Positions 52,635 to 62,812 of a DNA stretch of 64,000 bases are shown in pieces (the stretch's first letter is position 1; each line of letters starts with the position of its first letter). Under the pieces are notes generated by a model. The model searched no databases, had not been told where the DNA came from, and saw nothing but the letters and a program-made list of their open reading frames with translations. The position numbers and the translations under genes were made by a program. Source of the stretch: Candidatus Contendobacter odensis Run_B_J11 (GTDB taxonomy: Bacteria; Pseudomonadota; Gammaproteobacteria; Competibacterales; Competibacteraceae); contig NZ_CBTK010000257.1 of NCBI RefSeq assembly GCF_000531125.1, forward strand, positions 1 through 64,000, in the 5' to 3' direction.

Positions 52635-55600
52635 TCAACCCTGTTTTATCCGCCCCCACTGCTCCTCCAATCGCTTCACTGATACCGGCGCAATGGTCTT
52701 TAATTCCTGGGCGAACAGGGACACCCGCAATTCCTCCAGCAGCCAGCGAAATCGAATCAATTCTGGATCATGCCGTTCCTGCCTGGCGTTGTGTTCCCAT
52801 TGCCGTTTGCAATGCGCCCAAAGCCGAATGACATCACCCGATTGCTGACGGTCTCTATCCGGTGCTTGCCGGATTTTTTGTAGCCGCAACGCCATAGCGC
52901 GTAGATAACGTGGTAGATGCGGTAACCACTCCGCTGGCGTCTGGCTCAGAAAACCGGGATAAACCAACCGCGCCAGTTGATCGCGACTATCGGCTATTGC
53001 CTCGGCCCAAACCAGCAATGACTCGCTATTCAACAGACGGCGGACTTCGTGATAGGCCACTAGAATTGCATCAGCGGTATCGCATACCTCGGACCGCATT
53101 GCCGCTAATCGGGTCTTGCCGCGTTCCAGTACCGCAGCGAAGGCCGCCGCATCACGCGGTAATGGTGCATCATTGAGAAAAGCCCGGTCGAGAATAGTGT
53201 TCAGCACATCCACACACAATGCCTCCTGCGTCCCCAAACCGACATAGTGCAACGTCATTCGCTGGAAATGCGGCAGATCACGGGACAGTGATTTGAATGC
53301 TGATCCCAGCCGCCAACCGATTAACCGTCGTAAACCCGCACGAGTCGCTGCTTCCGCTCGCGTCGGCGAGTCCAGTACTCGCAGCGCCAAGGTACCGGCC
53401 GTTTCTGCAATCAATGCCGGATAACCGCGCAACTGAATCCCATTGCGGACGAAACTGACCACTTCGGGTAATTCACCGAAATCCCAGTCGCGTAACTGCT
53501 CTCGTTCAAACTCCGGGGTCGGCAATGCTGCAAAACTGGACTGCGCTTCACCGCGCAACTCAGCCTGAATGGCTTGCCAGTCGCGCCCAACGGCCAGCAC
53601 CGCCCCATCAGCATCTACGATTTGAAAACGCATTCGCAAGTGGGCCGGTACGGTGTCGGGATTCCAGGCATCTTCGGGAATCCGCACCCCGGTCATTCGC
53701 TGCAAATGTTCGGTCATCACTTCGCTCAAGGCGTATCTATTCGGCTCCATTACCGCCAGCAAGGCTTGTACATAATTGGGTACAGGCACGAAATGACGCC
53801 GTAATGCTTTCGGCAACGACTTCAATAAGGCTGCCATCCGTTCCGCCCGTAAGCCCGGCACCAGCCAATCCAACTGCTTTGAATCTACTTGGTTAACTGC
53901 CGCCAATGGCACCGTTAATGTCACTCCGTCATCGTCCGCTCCCGGTGTAAAGCGATAGCTTAACGGTAACTTTAACCCGTCGAGATCGAGATGATCGGGG
54001 AAGCGTTCTCCATTCACCACCGGTCCTGCTTCCGCCAGCAGCGCGGCGCGGTCGAGAAACAGCAGGCGTGGATTTTCCCGCTCGGCCTGCTTGCGCCAGG
54101 TCTCGAAAGTCGGGCCGCTGTAAATGCCGTCTGGAACATGCGCAGCGTAGAAACGATACAGTGCTTCTTCGTCCGCCGTCAGATCACGGCGGGCGCGCAC
54201 TTCCAATTCTTCCAATTCGGCCAGCAATTGCCGATTATGCTGAAAAAACGGTGCCTTACAGTGAAATTCACCCTCAACCAGTGCATGGCGAATGAACAAA
54301 TCCCGTGCCAGTGCTGGATCGAGCGGCCCGTAATTAACCCGGCGATTGGCAATAATCGGCAAGCCGTACAGCGTGACCTGTTCAATAGCACTAACCTGGG
54401 CAGCGCGCTTCTCCCAGTGTGGCTCGGCATAACTGCGTTTGAGGAGATGCCCGGCCAGCCCTTCCACCCACTCTGGATCGATGCGCGCCACGGTGCGGGC
54501 ATACAGCCGAGTCGTTTCCACCAATTCGGCGGACATCACCCAGCGTGGCCGTTTCTTGAACAGCCCGGAACCGGGGAACAGGTAAAAACTCCGTCCGCGT
54601 GCGCCGAGATAAGTATTTTCCTCTTGTTTCAAGCCCAAATGACCTAGCAAGCCGGTTAATAACGCTCGATGCAAATTTTCATACAAGGCTGGTTCGCTAT
54701 TCAGCCGCATCCCCATTTCAGTGATTCGTCCCAATAATTCCTGATGCAGATCGTGCCATTCTCGCATCCGCACGAAGGAGAGAAAATCGGTCTGGCAAAG
54801 GGTACGCAACTGGTTTTTGGAGAGTTGCCGCGCCTGTTCATGGTAGTAGTGCCACAGATTAAGCAGTGCCACAAAATCAGAATGATCGTCGCGAAAGCGG
54901 CGATGTTTCTCATCCGCCGCCGGCTGTTTTTCCAGTGGCCGTTCACGCGGATCCTGAATCGCCAGTGCAGCCACGATGATCAACGCTTCGCTCAAACTGC
55001 CTTCCCGTTGCGCCGCCAGCAACATTCGCCCCAAACGCGGGTCCACCGGCAGTTTTGCCATCTGCCGGCCTAATTCAGCGATCCGGCGCTGTTCATCCAC
55101 TGCCTGCAACTCGAACAGCAGCCGGAAGCCGTCGCTAATCTGGCGCGAATCCGGCGGTTCCACGAACGGAAAGTCCTCCGGCTTGCCCAGATTCAATGCA
55201 CTCATTTGCAAAATCACCGCCGCCAAGTGGGTTCGCAGAATCTCCGGATCGGTGAAAGCGGGGCGGCTCTGGAAATCCGCTTCTGCATACAGGCGGATGC
55301 AAATACCGGCACTGACTCGTCCGCAGCGCCCGGCCCGCTGGTTGGCGCTGGCCTGGGAAATTTTCTCGACCGGCAGGCGCTGAATCTTGCTGCGTGGACT
55401 GTAGCGGCTGATCCGCGCTGTGCCGGGATCGATGACGTAGCGAATGCCGGGCACCGTCAGGGAGGTTTCGGCCACATTGGTCGCCAGCACGATGCGCGGG
55501 CGGCCTCGCGACTGGAACACCCGATTCTGTTCAGTGGCCGACAGCCGGGCGTACAGCGGCAACACTTCGGTATGGGGTGGATGATGTTTACGCAGGCTTT

Positions 55601-56516
55601 CCGCCGTTTCCCGAATCTCCCGCTCGCCGGACAGGAAGATAAGAATATCGCCTGGCCCTTCCATCCACACCTCGTCCACCGCGTCCAGAATCGCCTGCTG
55701 CAAATCGCGGTCGCGCTCGTCCTCATCCGCCGCCAGCAACGGCCGATAGCGAGTCTCCACCGGATAGGTTCGCCCCGACACTTCGATAATCGGCGCGTGA
55801 TCGAAATGGCGGGAAAAGCGCTCTGGGTCAATGGTCGCCGAAGTAATGATCAGCTTGAGATCGGGTCGCTGCGGCAACAACCGCTTGAGATAGCCCAGCA
55901 GGAAATCAATATTCAGACTGCGCTCGTGGGCCTCGTCGAGGATGATGACCTCGTATTGGGCCAACTGGCGGTCGCTCTGGGTTTCCGCCAGCAGAATGCC
56001 GTCCGTCATCAGTTTGACTACCGCCTCCGGCCCGGTTCGGTCGGAAAAGCGCACCTTGTAGCCGACCCAACCGCCAACCGTGGTTCCCAACTCGGCAGCG
56101 ATTCGGGTGGCTACGGAACGGGCGGCGATCCGGCGTGGCTGAGTATGGCCGATCAAGCCTGCTGCACCATAACCGAGCGCCAGGCAGATTTTCGGCAACT
56201 GAGTGGTCTTGCCGGAACCGGTTTCCCCACACAGCACGACGACCTGGTGTTCACGGATGGCGGCGGCAATGGATTCGCGATGGGCATTGATCGGCAGGCT
56301 GTCGTCGAAACTTGGCTGCGGCAGCGCAGCGCGGCGTTCCCGCAGGCGAGTAACAGCGACTTCGACTTCAGCACTCAGTTGTTCCAGAGCGCGATCAATC
56401 GGCTTGCCATCGTGTTGGCGACGGCGCAGACCATGAAGACGACGGGCGAACGCAGCGCGATCACGGGTGGGGCATTCGATCAAGCGGGCTTGCAGTGAAA
56501 CGAGCATGTTTTCCAT
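52635..56516 (-). CDS. hrpA: HrpA, DEAH-box ATP-dependent RNA helicase
   Basis: HrpA is a 3'-5' RNA helicase linked to mRNA processing and rescue of stalled ribosomes. From the ATG at 56516 the product has ~1293 residues, the usual length for HrpA. It has Walker A VVLCGETGSGKTTQLPKI, motif II VIILDEAHERSLN, SATID, the motif VI segment QRAGRCGR, an HA2/OB region and the long C-terminal DUF3418 part. An open frame extends 29 codons further upstream without family similarity; ATG 56507 is another close alternative. It is divergent from a cold-shock gene, which fits a role in RNA structure management. Confidence 0.94.
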   Translation of the reverse strand: MENMLVSLQARLIECPTRDRAAFARRLHGLRRRQHDGKPIDRALEQLSAEVEVAVTRLRERRAALPQPSFDDSLPINAHRESIAAAIREHQVVVLCGETGSGKTTQLPKICLALGYGAAGLIGHTQPRRIAARSVATRIAAELGTTVGGWVGYKVRFSDRTGPEAVVKLMTDGILLAETQSDRQLAQYEVIILDEAHERSLNIDFLLGYLKRLLPQRPDLKLIITSATIDPERFSRHFDHAPIIEVSGRTYPVETRYRPLLAADEDERDRDLQQAILDAVDEVWMEGPGDILIFLSGEREIRETAESLRKHHPPHTEVLPLYARLSATEQNRVFQSRGRPRIVLATNVAETSLTVPGIRYVIDPGTARISRYSPRSKIQRLPVEKISQASANQRAGRCGRVSAGICIRLYAEADFQSRPAFTDPEILRTHLAAVILQMSALNLGKPEDFPFVEPPDSRQISDGFRLLFELQAVDEQRRIAELGRQMAKLPVDPRLGRMLLAAQREGSLSEALIIVAALAIQDPRERPLEKQPAADEKHRRFRDDHSDFVALLNLWHYYHEQARQLSKNQLRTLCQTDFLSFVRMREWHDLHQELLGRITEMGMRLNSEPALYENLHRALLTGLLGHLGLKQEENTYLGARGRSFYLFPGSGLFKKRPRWVMSAELVETTRLYARTVARIDPEWVEGLAGHLLKRSYAEPHWEKRAAQVSAIEQVTLYGLPIIANRRVNYGPLDPALARDLFIRHALVEGEFHCKAPFFQHNRQLLAELEELEVRARRDLTADEEALYRFYAAHVPDGIYSGPTFETWRKQAERENPRLLFLDRAALLAEAGPVVNGERFPDHLDLDGLKLPLSYRFTPGADDDGVTLTVPLAAVNQVDSKQLDWLVPGLRAERMAALLKSLPKALRRHFVPVPNYVQALLAVMEPNRYALSEVMTEHLQRMTGVRIPEDAWNPDTVPAHLRMRFQIVDADGAVLAVGRDWQAIQAELRGEAQSSFAALPTPEFEREQLRDWDFGELPEVVSFVRNGIQLRGYPALIAETAGTLALRVLDSPTRAEAATRAGLRRLIGWRLGSAFKSLSRDLPHFQRMTLHYVGLGTQEALCVDVLNTILDRAFLNDAPLPRDAAAFAAVLERGKTRLAAMRSEVCDTADAILVAYHEVRRLLNSESLLVWAEAIADSRDQLARLVYPGFLSQTPAEWLPHLPRYLRAMALRLQKIRQAPDRDRQQSGDVIRLWAHCKRQWEHNARQERHDPELIRFRWLLEELRVSLFAQELKTIAPVSVKRLEEQWGRIKQG

Positions 56517-56769
56517 AAAGATTGATAAGGTTTCGTTGGGCAGGAATGAACAGCCGCCCGCTTTCAAAATGGGACTTTGCACTAAGGCAGTGCAAACGTA
56601 CATAAAATCGGCTTGCGGAACCGGATGCTTTCGCGTAATTTTTCAACGCGAATGGAAGTTTTCAGCTTCCAAGCGCCCAGCGTTGAGTGCTGGATACCGA
56701 GCTAATCCTGTATCTTGGATGTCGCGCAGATCGGCAGGAAAAATGTTTTATCTTTGAGGTCGTGCGTTA

Positions 56770-56982
56770 ATGCGTATAGGAACTGTGAAGTGGTTTGATG
56801 AAGCCAAGGGCTTTGGTTTCATTGCTCCTGAAGATGGCGGCAGCGATGTGTTCGTCCATTACTCGGTGATTGAAGGTAAAGGATTCCGAACCTTGGCTGA
56901 AAATCAAAAGGTCGAGTTCGAGGTCAAGCCTGGTCCCAAGGGTCCACAGGCCACCATGGTCAAGAAACTCGCGGAAAAATAA
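56770..56982 (+). CDS. Cold-shock domain protein (CspA family)
   Basis: The 70-residue protein is a single cold-shock domain: [42 protein letters not shown], with RNP1 (KGFGFI) and RNP2 (VFVHYS) for single-stranded RNA or DNA binding. It acts as an RNA chaperone; whether it is cold-inducible cannot be read from the sequence. The ~165 bp between hrpA and this gene could hold the long 5' leader common in csp genes. A clean terminator follows. Confidence 0.95.
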   Translation: MRIGTVKWFDEAKGFGFIAPEDGGSDVFVHYSVIEGKGFRTLAENQKVEFEVKPGPKGPQATMVKKLAEK

Positions 56983-57007
56983 CATTTCCCACCCAACGAA
57001 CTCATCC

Positions 57008-57032
57008 AAAAGCCCCGTCCAGGCGGGGCTTT
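57008..57032 (+). terminator. Terminator of the cold-shock gene
   Basis: AAAGCCCCG-TCCAGG-CGGGGCTTT forms a perfect stem 25 bp after the stop, followed by GTCGTTT. Confidence 0.8.
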
Positions 57033-57058
57033 GTCGTTTACGGTCGCCCGGCTTCGTT

Positions 57059-57177
57059 ATCAGGACTTTCGCTTTTCGTCATTCCCGCGTCAGCGGGAAT
57101 CCAGTAACCTGCTGAAAAGACTGGATACCCGTTTTCACGGGTATGACGACACCAAGTTTATGAGCGAACGTCCTGAT
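57059..57177 (-). repeat. Short inverted-repeat (MITE-like) element, copy 2
   Basis: ATCAGGACTTTCGCT (57059-57073) and AGCGAACGTCCTGAT (57163-57177) are terminal inverted repeats with one mismatch around ~90 bp that hold two hairpins (CCCGCGTCAGCGGG and CCCGTTTTCACGGG). Its reverse complement aligns along its length with the element at 12422-12539, including the central CTTTTCAGC. It lies between the csp terminator and typA. Confidence 0.75.
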
Positions 57178-57371
57178 TATAATGCCCTGCCTAGCCACAC
57201 CCGAATGGCGCCGGATAAACCGAATCACGCAGGTTTCATGAAAACCGATAGAATGCAGTTAAAGAAACAAATCATTATCAAATCAACGATACTCTTTCTT
57301 CCGCTGTCCGCCCCAATAACCTTGGCCTTATTCAATGCGCTCTTATCGAGCGTAACCTACGGATTTCGTTT

Positions 57372-59189
57372 GTGATCGAACAACTGCGCAACATCGCCAT
57401 CATCGCCCATGTGGACCACGGCAAGACCACGCTGGTCGATAAGCTTTTGCAACAGTCCGGTACGCTCAGCGACCGGGGCGCCCCGGTGGAACGGGTGATG
57501 GATTCCAATGACCTGGAGAAGGAACGCGGCATCACCATCCTGGCCAAGAATACTTCACTACACTGGCGCGATTACCGCATCAATATCGTGGATACGCCCG
57601 GCCATGCCGATTTCGGCGGCGAAGTGGAGCGGGTATTGTCCATGGTGGATTCAGTACTGCTGCTAGTAGACGCCGTAGATGGCCCGATGCCGCAAACCCG
57701 CTTTGTCACCCAGAAAGCCTTTGCCATGGGATTCCGGCCCATCGTCGTCATCAACAAGATTGACCGACCCGGCGCTCGCCCCCATTGGGTGCTGGATCGC
57801 ACCTTCGACCTGTTCGACCGGCTGGGCGCCACCGAAGAGCAACTGGATTTCCCGGTGATCTACGCCTCGGCGCTGCACGGCTACGCCGGTCTTGATGAGA
57901 GTGTGCGTTCTGGCGACATGACCCCGCTGTTTGAAACCATTGTCAGTCAGGTCAGTCCGCCGCAAGTGGATCGCGAGGGGCCGTTCCAGTTGCAGGTCAG
58001 CTCACTGGGCTATAACAGCTATGTTGGCGTGATCGGTATTGGCCGCATTCGCCGGGGCACGATTAAGACCAATACCCCGGTGGTGATCCTGGATCGGCAC
58101 GGCCAGCGCCGTAACGGCCGGGTGCTGCAAGTCCTCGGTTTTCAGGGCTTGGAGCGGATTGAATTTCCTGAAGCCTCCGCCGGCGACATCATCGCCTTTA
58201 CCGGGATTGACGGGTTGGGTATTTCCGATGTGCTGTGCGATCCCAATCATGTTGAGCCGTTGCCGCCGCTCAAGGTGGACGAGCCGGCCATGAGCATGAC
58301 CTTCCAGGTCAACACCTCGCCTTTTGCCGGGCGCGATGGCAAATACGTGACCAGTCGCCAGGTGCGCGAACGGCTGTACCGGGAACTGATCCATAACGTC
58401 GCGTTGCGGATCGAGGACACCGGCGATCCCGACAAATTCAAGGTTTCCGGTCGCGGCGAACTGCATCTATCGATTCTGATCGAGAATATGCGCCGCGAGG
58501 GCTACGAACTGGCGGTGTCGCGCCCGGAAGTCATTCTGCGCGAAGTGGACGGTGAGCTGCACGAACCCTATGAGCAACTGACCGTGGACGTGGAGGAGCA
58601 GCATCAGGGTGCGGTGATGGAAAAACTCGGCGAGCGGCGCGGCGATCTGCTGGATATGCAACCCGATGGCAAGGGTCGGGTGCGACTGGATTATCTGATT
58701 CCGGCGCGGGGGCTGATCGGCTTTCAGACTGAATTCCTGACCACCACCTCCGGCACCGGCCTGATGTACCACGTCTTCGACCGCTACGGTCTGATGAAGA
58801 AAGGGACTATCGGGGCGCGCATTAACGGGGTGTTGATCGCCAACGCCACTGGTAAGGTGCTGGCTTATGCGCTGTTCAACTTGCAGGAGCGGGGACGGCT
58901 GATGGTCGCGCATGGCGACGAGGTGTATGAGGGCATGATCGTCGGCATCCATTCCCGTGAGAATGATCTGGTGGTCAACCCGCTCAAAGCCAAGCAACTG
59001 ACCAACATTCGCGCCGCCGGATCGGACGAAAACATCCTGCTGACTCCGCCGGTGCGGATGAGCCTGGAGCAGGCACTGGAGTTCATTGACGACGACGAAC
59101 TGGTTGAAGTGACGCCAAAAACCATCCGGGTGCGCAAGAAGCTGTTGTTGGAACACGAGCGCAAGAAGGCGGCGCGGCAGGGCGGTTAA
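57372..59189 (+). CDS. typA: TypA/BipA, ribosome-associated translational GTPase
   Basis: BipA is an EF-G-like GTPase that binds the 70S ribosome and aids 50S assembly at low temperature and under stress. The 605-residue product starts [26 protein letters not shown] (GTG start at 57372) and has the G1 loop, [19 protein letters not shown] (switch), [13 protein letters not shown] and [10 protein letters not shown]. Domain III ([17 protein letters not shown]) and the BipA-specific C-terminal domain ([36 protein letters not shown]) follow. The ribosome-binding site is weak (GGA about 10 bp upstream). Copy 2 of the repeat element lies ~195 bp upstream. Confidence 0.96.
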   Translation: MIEQLRNIAIIAHVDHGKTTLVDKLLQQSGTLSDRGAPVERVMDSNDLEKERGITILAKNTSLHWRDYRINIVDTPGHADFGGEVERVLSMVDSVLLLVDAVDGPMPQTRFVTQKAFAMGFRPIVVINKIDRPGARPHWVLDRTFDLFDRLGATEEQLDFPVIYASALHGYAGLDESVRSGDMTPLFETIVSQVSPPQVDREGPFQLQVSSLGYNSYVGVIGIGRIRRGTIKTNTPVVILDRHGQRRNGRVLQVLGFQGLERIEFPEASAGDIIAFTGIDGLGISDVLCDPNHVEPLPPLKVDEPAMSMTFQVNTSPFAGRDGKYVTSRQVRERLYRELIHNVALRIEDTGDPDKFKVSGRGELHLSILIENMRREGYELAVSRPEVILREVDGELHEPYEQLTVDVEEQHQGAVMEKLGERRGDLLDMQPDGKGRVRLDYLIPARGLIGFQTEFLTTTSGTGLMYHVFDRYGLMKKGTIGARINGVLIANATGKVLAYALFNLQERGRLMVAHGDEVYEGMIVGIHSRENDLVVNPLKAKQLTNIRAAGSDENILLTPPVRMSLEQALEFIDDDELVEVTPKTIRVRKKLLLEHERKKAARQGG

Positions 59190-59343
59190 CTGAAATTTCC
59201 GCTGGATTCAGGGTTGTTTTACTTCCAATGTCCGATTTTTTTTCTATAGTGTTCACCGGCTGTCCGGTGCAATGTGCTTCCCCTCATTGAGGAGCCGTGA
59301 ACCGCAGCTTGATACATTTTTTCACTGGGAGAGGTTAAACGTA

Positions 59344-59910
59344 ATGGCAGAACAAAAACTTGGTAACCCGGCAGTGGTTGGCTTGGCCGGCTTCGGTCTA
59401 ACTACGCTGGTGCTGCAATTCCACAATGTCGGCTGGATGCCCAGCATCGGGCCGGTGGTCTGGCTGGGTATCGTGTTCGGCGGGATGGCGCAACTGATCG
59501 CCGGTTTGCAGGAAATGAAGACCGGCAACAATTTCGGTTATTGCGCCTTCACTTCTTACGGGGCCTTCTGGATTGCCTTGGCCCTCATGCTACTGGGCAA
59601 TAAATACGATCTGTTCAAAGCCGGCACCGAAGACGTTGGCTATTTCCTGGTGGCCTGGACCCTGTTCACAGCCATTCTGTGGATTGGTTCATTGCGGATT
59701 CATGGCGCGATGGCGTTCACCTTCACCACCCTGTTGATCGGCTTCATCCTGCTCGATCTGGCACATTTCGGTTATCCCAACCTGACGGTAGTGGCAGGCT
59801 ACGAACTGATGATCTGCGCGTTGGCCGCCTGGTACATGATGGCCCGCGTCATCCTGAACGAGATTTACGGCAGAGAACTGTTGCCGGCCGGCAAGCCCTG
59901 GGTTTCCTGA
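59344..59910 (+). CDS. SatP/YaaH-family acetate/succinate permease (GPR1/FUN34/YaaH)
   Basis: The 188-residue inner-membrane protein has six helices and the family motif NPAVVGLAGFGLTT (NPAPLGL-type). GGMAQLIAGLQEMKTGNNFGYCAFTSYGAFWIALAL and the C-terminal AAWYMMARVILNE also match. These transporters form hexamers and take up acetate or succinate with protons. I chose ATG 59344 (AGAGG 9 bp upstream), where the motif starts; the frame is open 24 codons further. In a PHA-storing organism acetate uptake feeds polymer synthesis. It is followed after 50 bp by a secreted Cache protein gene, probably in the same transcript. Confidence 0.92.
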   Translation: MAEQKLGNPAVVGLAGFGLTTLVLQFHNVGWMPSIGPVVWLGIVFGGMAQLIAGLQEMKTGNNFGYCAFTSYGAFWIALALMLLGNKYDLFKAGTEDVGYFLVAWTLFTAILWIGSLRIHGAMAFTFTTLLIGFILLDLAHFGYPNLTVVAGYELMICALAAWYMMARVILNEIYGRELLPAGKPWVS

Positions 59911-59960
59911 GCGGGCTGGTTCCTGCGCACTCACCACTGAATAACGAGGAGAATTCAATA

Positions 59961-60515
59961 ATGCGGAAAACAACGCTTGCTCTGGCCGGCCTGACTTTGG
60001 CCTTGGCCGCCGCGCCCGCCATCACGCTGGCCGCAGATCCCAACGCCGCCAGCGCCGAGGAAGTGGTCACCAAGGTTCACGAAGCCGTCCAGTACCTGAA
60101 CGACAAGGGCCTGGCCGGTTTCTCGGACTTCAATAACAACAAGGATGCCCGCTGGGTGTGGAAGGACAGCTATGTATTCATCTATAGCTGCCGGGATAAC
60201 GTCATGATCGCCCATCCACTGCGGCCTGATCTGGTGGGCAAGCCGATTTTGCAGATGAAGGACGACAAGGATCACCTGCTGTTCCAGGATATGTGCAAGG
60301 CCGGTGCTAACAAAGATGGCGGCTGGGTCGAGTATTGGTGGCCAAAACCGGGTGAAGCCAAGGCTTCGCGCAAGATCTCCTTCGTCCACAGCGCCGAGGT
60401 TTCCTTCAAACCGGATATCCAGGTCGGGGCCGGGATTTACGACGACAAGATGAGTGTCGAAGATTTGAATAAGCTCGCCGCGCAGGCCAAGCAACTGAAG
60501 AAAGACGCGCCGTAA
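59961..60515 (+). CDS. Secreted single-Cache-domain protein
   Basis: The 184-residue protein has a Sec signal peptide (MRKTTLALAGLTLALAAAPAITLAADP) and a Cache ligand-binding domain: VQYLNDKGLAGFSDFNNNKDARWVWKDSYVFIYSCRDNVMIAHPLRPDLVGKPIL, GGWVEYWWPKP and QVGAGIYDD. Free-standing Cache proteins bind small carboxylates or amines in the periplasm, but no partner receptor is visible. Its position directly behind a SatP-like acetate permease suggests it senses or binds an organic acid; this is inference. AGGAG lies 7-10 bp before the ATG, and a strong terminator closes the pair. Confidence 0.85.
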   Translation: MRKTTLALAGLTLALAAAPAITLAADPNAASAEEVVTKVHEAVQYLNDKGLAGFSDFNNNKDARWVWKDSYVFIYSCRDNVMIAHPLRPDLVGKPILQMKDDKDHLLFQDMCKAGANKDGGWVEYWWPKPGEAKASRKISFVHSAEVSFKPDIQVGAGIYDDKMSVEDLNKLAAQAKQLKKDAP

Positions 60516-60544
60516 CCCGCTTGGCATTTTGAGTTTTGAACCCC

Positions 60545-60577
60545 ACCGCCCCGGTTATTCGCCGGGGCGGTTTTTTT
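60545..60577 (+). terminator. Terminator of the SatP-Cache pair (bidirectional)
   Basis: ACCGCCCCGG-TTATTCG-CCGGGGCGGT followed by TTTTTTT. It lies between convergent genes and overlaps the last codon of the leftward DUF4124 gene by two bases. Confidence 0.9.
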
Positions 60578-60914
60578 ATGGACGCGATGCGCCGCCTTGT
60601 GGCGGTACGACGTTGGCGTCACTGCGGTAGTTGACCGTTTCGTAAGACCGACCCTTGGGCGGCTTGTCCGTTACCTGCTCGCGACCTTGGTCATCGCGCC
60701 AGCGATAAAGCGGCCCGGTGTACTCGGGCAGCCCAGGCAACCAGTGACGCGCCCAGGCCGGCACTTCCTGCGGCGTTGTGTACCAATACATCAGCAAGCC
60801 GCTGAATATGCTCAGGAGGATCAATACCCATAGAGGCACCTTGCCGGCCTGTCGCTGCGTACAGTTCAGACTCGACCGCTTGCCCATACCATTCTGCAAA
60901 CCCTGATATTGCAT
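60576..60914 (-). CDS. Membrane-anchored DUF4124-type protein
   Basis: The 112-residue protein has one membrane helix (VPLWVLILLSIFSGLLMYWY, about residues 26-45) and a C-terminal segment LYRWRDDQGREQVTDKPPKGRSYETVNY that matches DUF4124, a short domain common in proteobacterial envelope proteins, with the usual YRW.D..G...T..PP pattern. Its role is unknown. It starts 11 bp downstream of the MFS-acyltransferase gene and is probably cotranscribed. The codon at the terminator end is tightly packed against the convergent Cache gene. Confidence 0.75.
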   Translation of the reverse strand: MQYQGLQNGMGKRSSLNCTQRQAGKVPLWVLILLSIFSGLLMYWYTTPQEVPAWARHWLPGLPEYTGPLYRWRDDQGREQVTDKPPKGRSYETVNYRSDANVVPPQGGASRP

Positions 60915-60925
60915 AAGCCCTCCTG

Positions 60926-62812
60926 CTATGGCCGATCGCCCCGCAACTCCACCACCCGCTCACGCAGCAGCGCCGATGTAGCTCGCTCGGGTGGCACCGG
61001 TTCGCCCACGACCAGCTCAATCCGCGACCAGAACCGCCGGGGGAAAGCACCCATCACCTTGCCGTAGCGGCGGCTGAAGAAGCTGCCCCACAATCCGCGC
61101 AGCGCCATTGGTATGACGGGCACTGGGGTACGCTGGATAATCCGTTCGATGCCGGTTTTGAACAGGCCAATTTCGCCGTCCTGGCTTAACCGGCCTTCCG
61201 GGAAGATGCCGACCACTTCGCCGTCTGCCAAATAGTGGGCAACCCGGTCATAGGCTCGATCCAGAATTTCGGGATTCTCCCGCGCCGACGCGATAGGCAC
61301 CGCTCCGGCGGTGCGAAACACAAAACTCAACAGCGGAATCCTGAAAATCTGATGGTCCATCACGAACCGGATCGGTCGCCGGCAGCAGCCAATCACCACC
61401 AGCGCATCCATGTAGCTGACGTGATTGCAGACCACGACCGCTGGTCCCTCATCGGGAATATGCTCCAATCCGCGCGCTTTCAACCGATAGCCGATGTTCA
61501 CCAGTATCCAGACGATGAAGCGCATCAGGAATTCGGGAACCAGGGTAAAGATATAGACCGCCACTGCCGCGTTGAAGATCGCCATCACCAGCAACAATTG
61601 CGGGATGCTCAGTCCCTGATCCAGCAGCAGGACGGCAATCAGCGCCGCTGCCACCATAAAGATGGCATTGAGGACATTGTTACCGGCGATCACCCGCGAT
61701 AGGTGCGCCGGATCGCTGCGTTGCTGCACCAGCGCATACAGCGGTACGATGAAAATACCGCCGAAGATACCGATCAGCACAATGTCTGCTACGACCCGCC
61801 CACTGCCTGCTTGCGCCAAAAAAGCCAGCATTCCCAACAGCTCCGCTCCAGCGGCCGGCGGTGCGGGCGCGGCAAAAAACAGATCCACTCCAAACACGGT
61901 CAGACCGATGGAGCCGAACGGCACCAGGCCGATTTCTACCATCCGCCCGGATAAGCGCTCGCATAACAGCGAACCAATGCCAATACCAATCGCGAACAGC
62001 ATCAGCAACAGGGTAACGACGTGTTCGCCGCCGCCCAGGATGAGCTTGGTAAAGTTGGGCAATTGAGCCAGATAGACGCTCCCCACGAACCAGAACCAGG
62101 AAATACCCAGCACCGATTGGAAAACGGTGAAGTTCTGGTAAGTGAACTTGAGAATACGCCAGGTTTCGGTGGCTGGATTCCAGTTGATTTTAAGGTCTGG
62201 GGCGGCCGGCGGAGCTTGGGGAATCGCCCGGCTGCTGAGATAGCCAAGCACGGCTAACACGACCACAGCTCCGGCTACCCAAGCCGCGCCCTGCTGCTGT
62301 GCGATGAGAAGCCCACCCAACAGGGTGCCCAGCAGGATAGCCATATTGGTGCCCATCTCGATCCAGGCGTTGCCGCCGACCAGCTCTTCCGGTTTCAGAT
62401 GCTGCGGCATGATGCTGTACTTCACCGGCCCGAACAGAGTGGATTGCCAGCCCATGAGGAACAGCAGCCCGATCAGGAGCGACACGTTGTGCAAGATAAA
62501 TCCCGCTGCCGCGCCGATCATGATGATGATTTCCAGCAGCTTGACCCAGCGGATATAGCGCGATTTTTCGTATTTGTCAGAGAGCTGGCCGGCGGTGGCT
62601 GAAAACAGGAAAAACGGCAGCACAAACAGGCCGGCGCAGAGGTTAATCAGCAGGTTGGCCCGGGCGGGATCAGTCGCTGCCGCCTGAAAAGCGATCAGAA
62701 TAATCAGGGCATTCTTGAATACGTTATCATTGAATGCACCCAAAAACTGAGTGATGAAGAACGGTAGAAAGCGCCGTTGCTTTAATAGGGTAAATTCGTT
62801 GCCGTTGGACAT
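60926..62812 (-). CDS. MFS transporter - 1-acylglycerol-3-phosphate acyltransferase fusion (LplT-PlsC / Aas-like)
   Basis: The 628-residue membrane protein has an N-terminal MFS domain (~420 residues; start SNGNEFTLLKQRRFLPFFITQFLGAFNDNVFKNALIIL, as in LplT lysophospholipid flippases). It is fused to a PlsC-type acyltransferase with NHVSYMDAL (H-x4-D catalytic motif) and the acceptor-binding FPEGRLSQDGEIGLFKTGIERI. By family logic the MFS part flips lysophospholipids inward and the acyltransferase re-acylates them. The acyl-ACP synthetase domain of the longer MFS-PlsC-AAS proteins is absent, so an acyl donor must come from elsewhere. It adds to the phospholipid-homeostasis theme set by the mla genes. 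Confidence 0.9.
   Translation of the reverse strand: MSNGNEFTLLKQRRFLPFFITQFLGAFNDNVFKNALIILIAFQAAATDPARANLLINLCAGLFVLPFFLFSATAGQLSDKYEKSRYIRWVKLLEIIIMIGAAAGFILHNVSLLIGLLFLMGWQSTLFGPVKYSIMPQHLKPEELVGGNAWIEMGTNMAILLGTLLGGLLIAQQQGAAWVAGAVVVLAVLGYLSSRAIPQAPPAAPDLKINWNPATETWRILKFTYQNFTVFQSVLGISWFWFVGSVYLAQLPNFTKLILGGGEHVVTLLLMLFAIGIGIGSLLCERLSGRMVEIGLVPFGSIGLTVFGVDLFFAAPAPPAAGAELLGMLAFLAQAGSGRVVADIVLIGIFGGIFIVPLYALVQQRSDPAHLSRVIAGNNVLNAIFMVAAALIAVLLLDQGLSIPQLLLVMAIFNAAVAVYIFTLVPEFLMRFIVWILVNIGYRLKARGLEHIPDEGPAVVVCNHVSYMDALVVIGCCRRPIRFVMDHQIFRIPLLSFVFRTAGAVPIASARENPEILDRAYDRVAHYLADGEVVGIFPEGRLSQDGEIGLFKTGIERIIQRTPVPVIPMALRGLWGSFFSRRYGKVMGAFPRRFWSRIELVVGEPVPPERATSALLRERVVELRGDRP

Noticed and set aside
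55206-56498. 430-residue open frame opposite hrpA
   Set aside because: It lies antisense to the conserved helicase motifs and shows no domain of its own.
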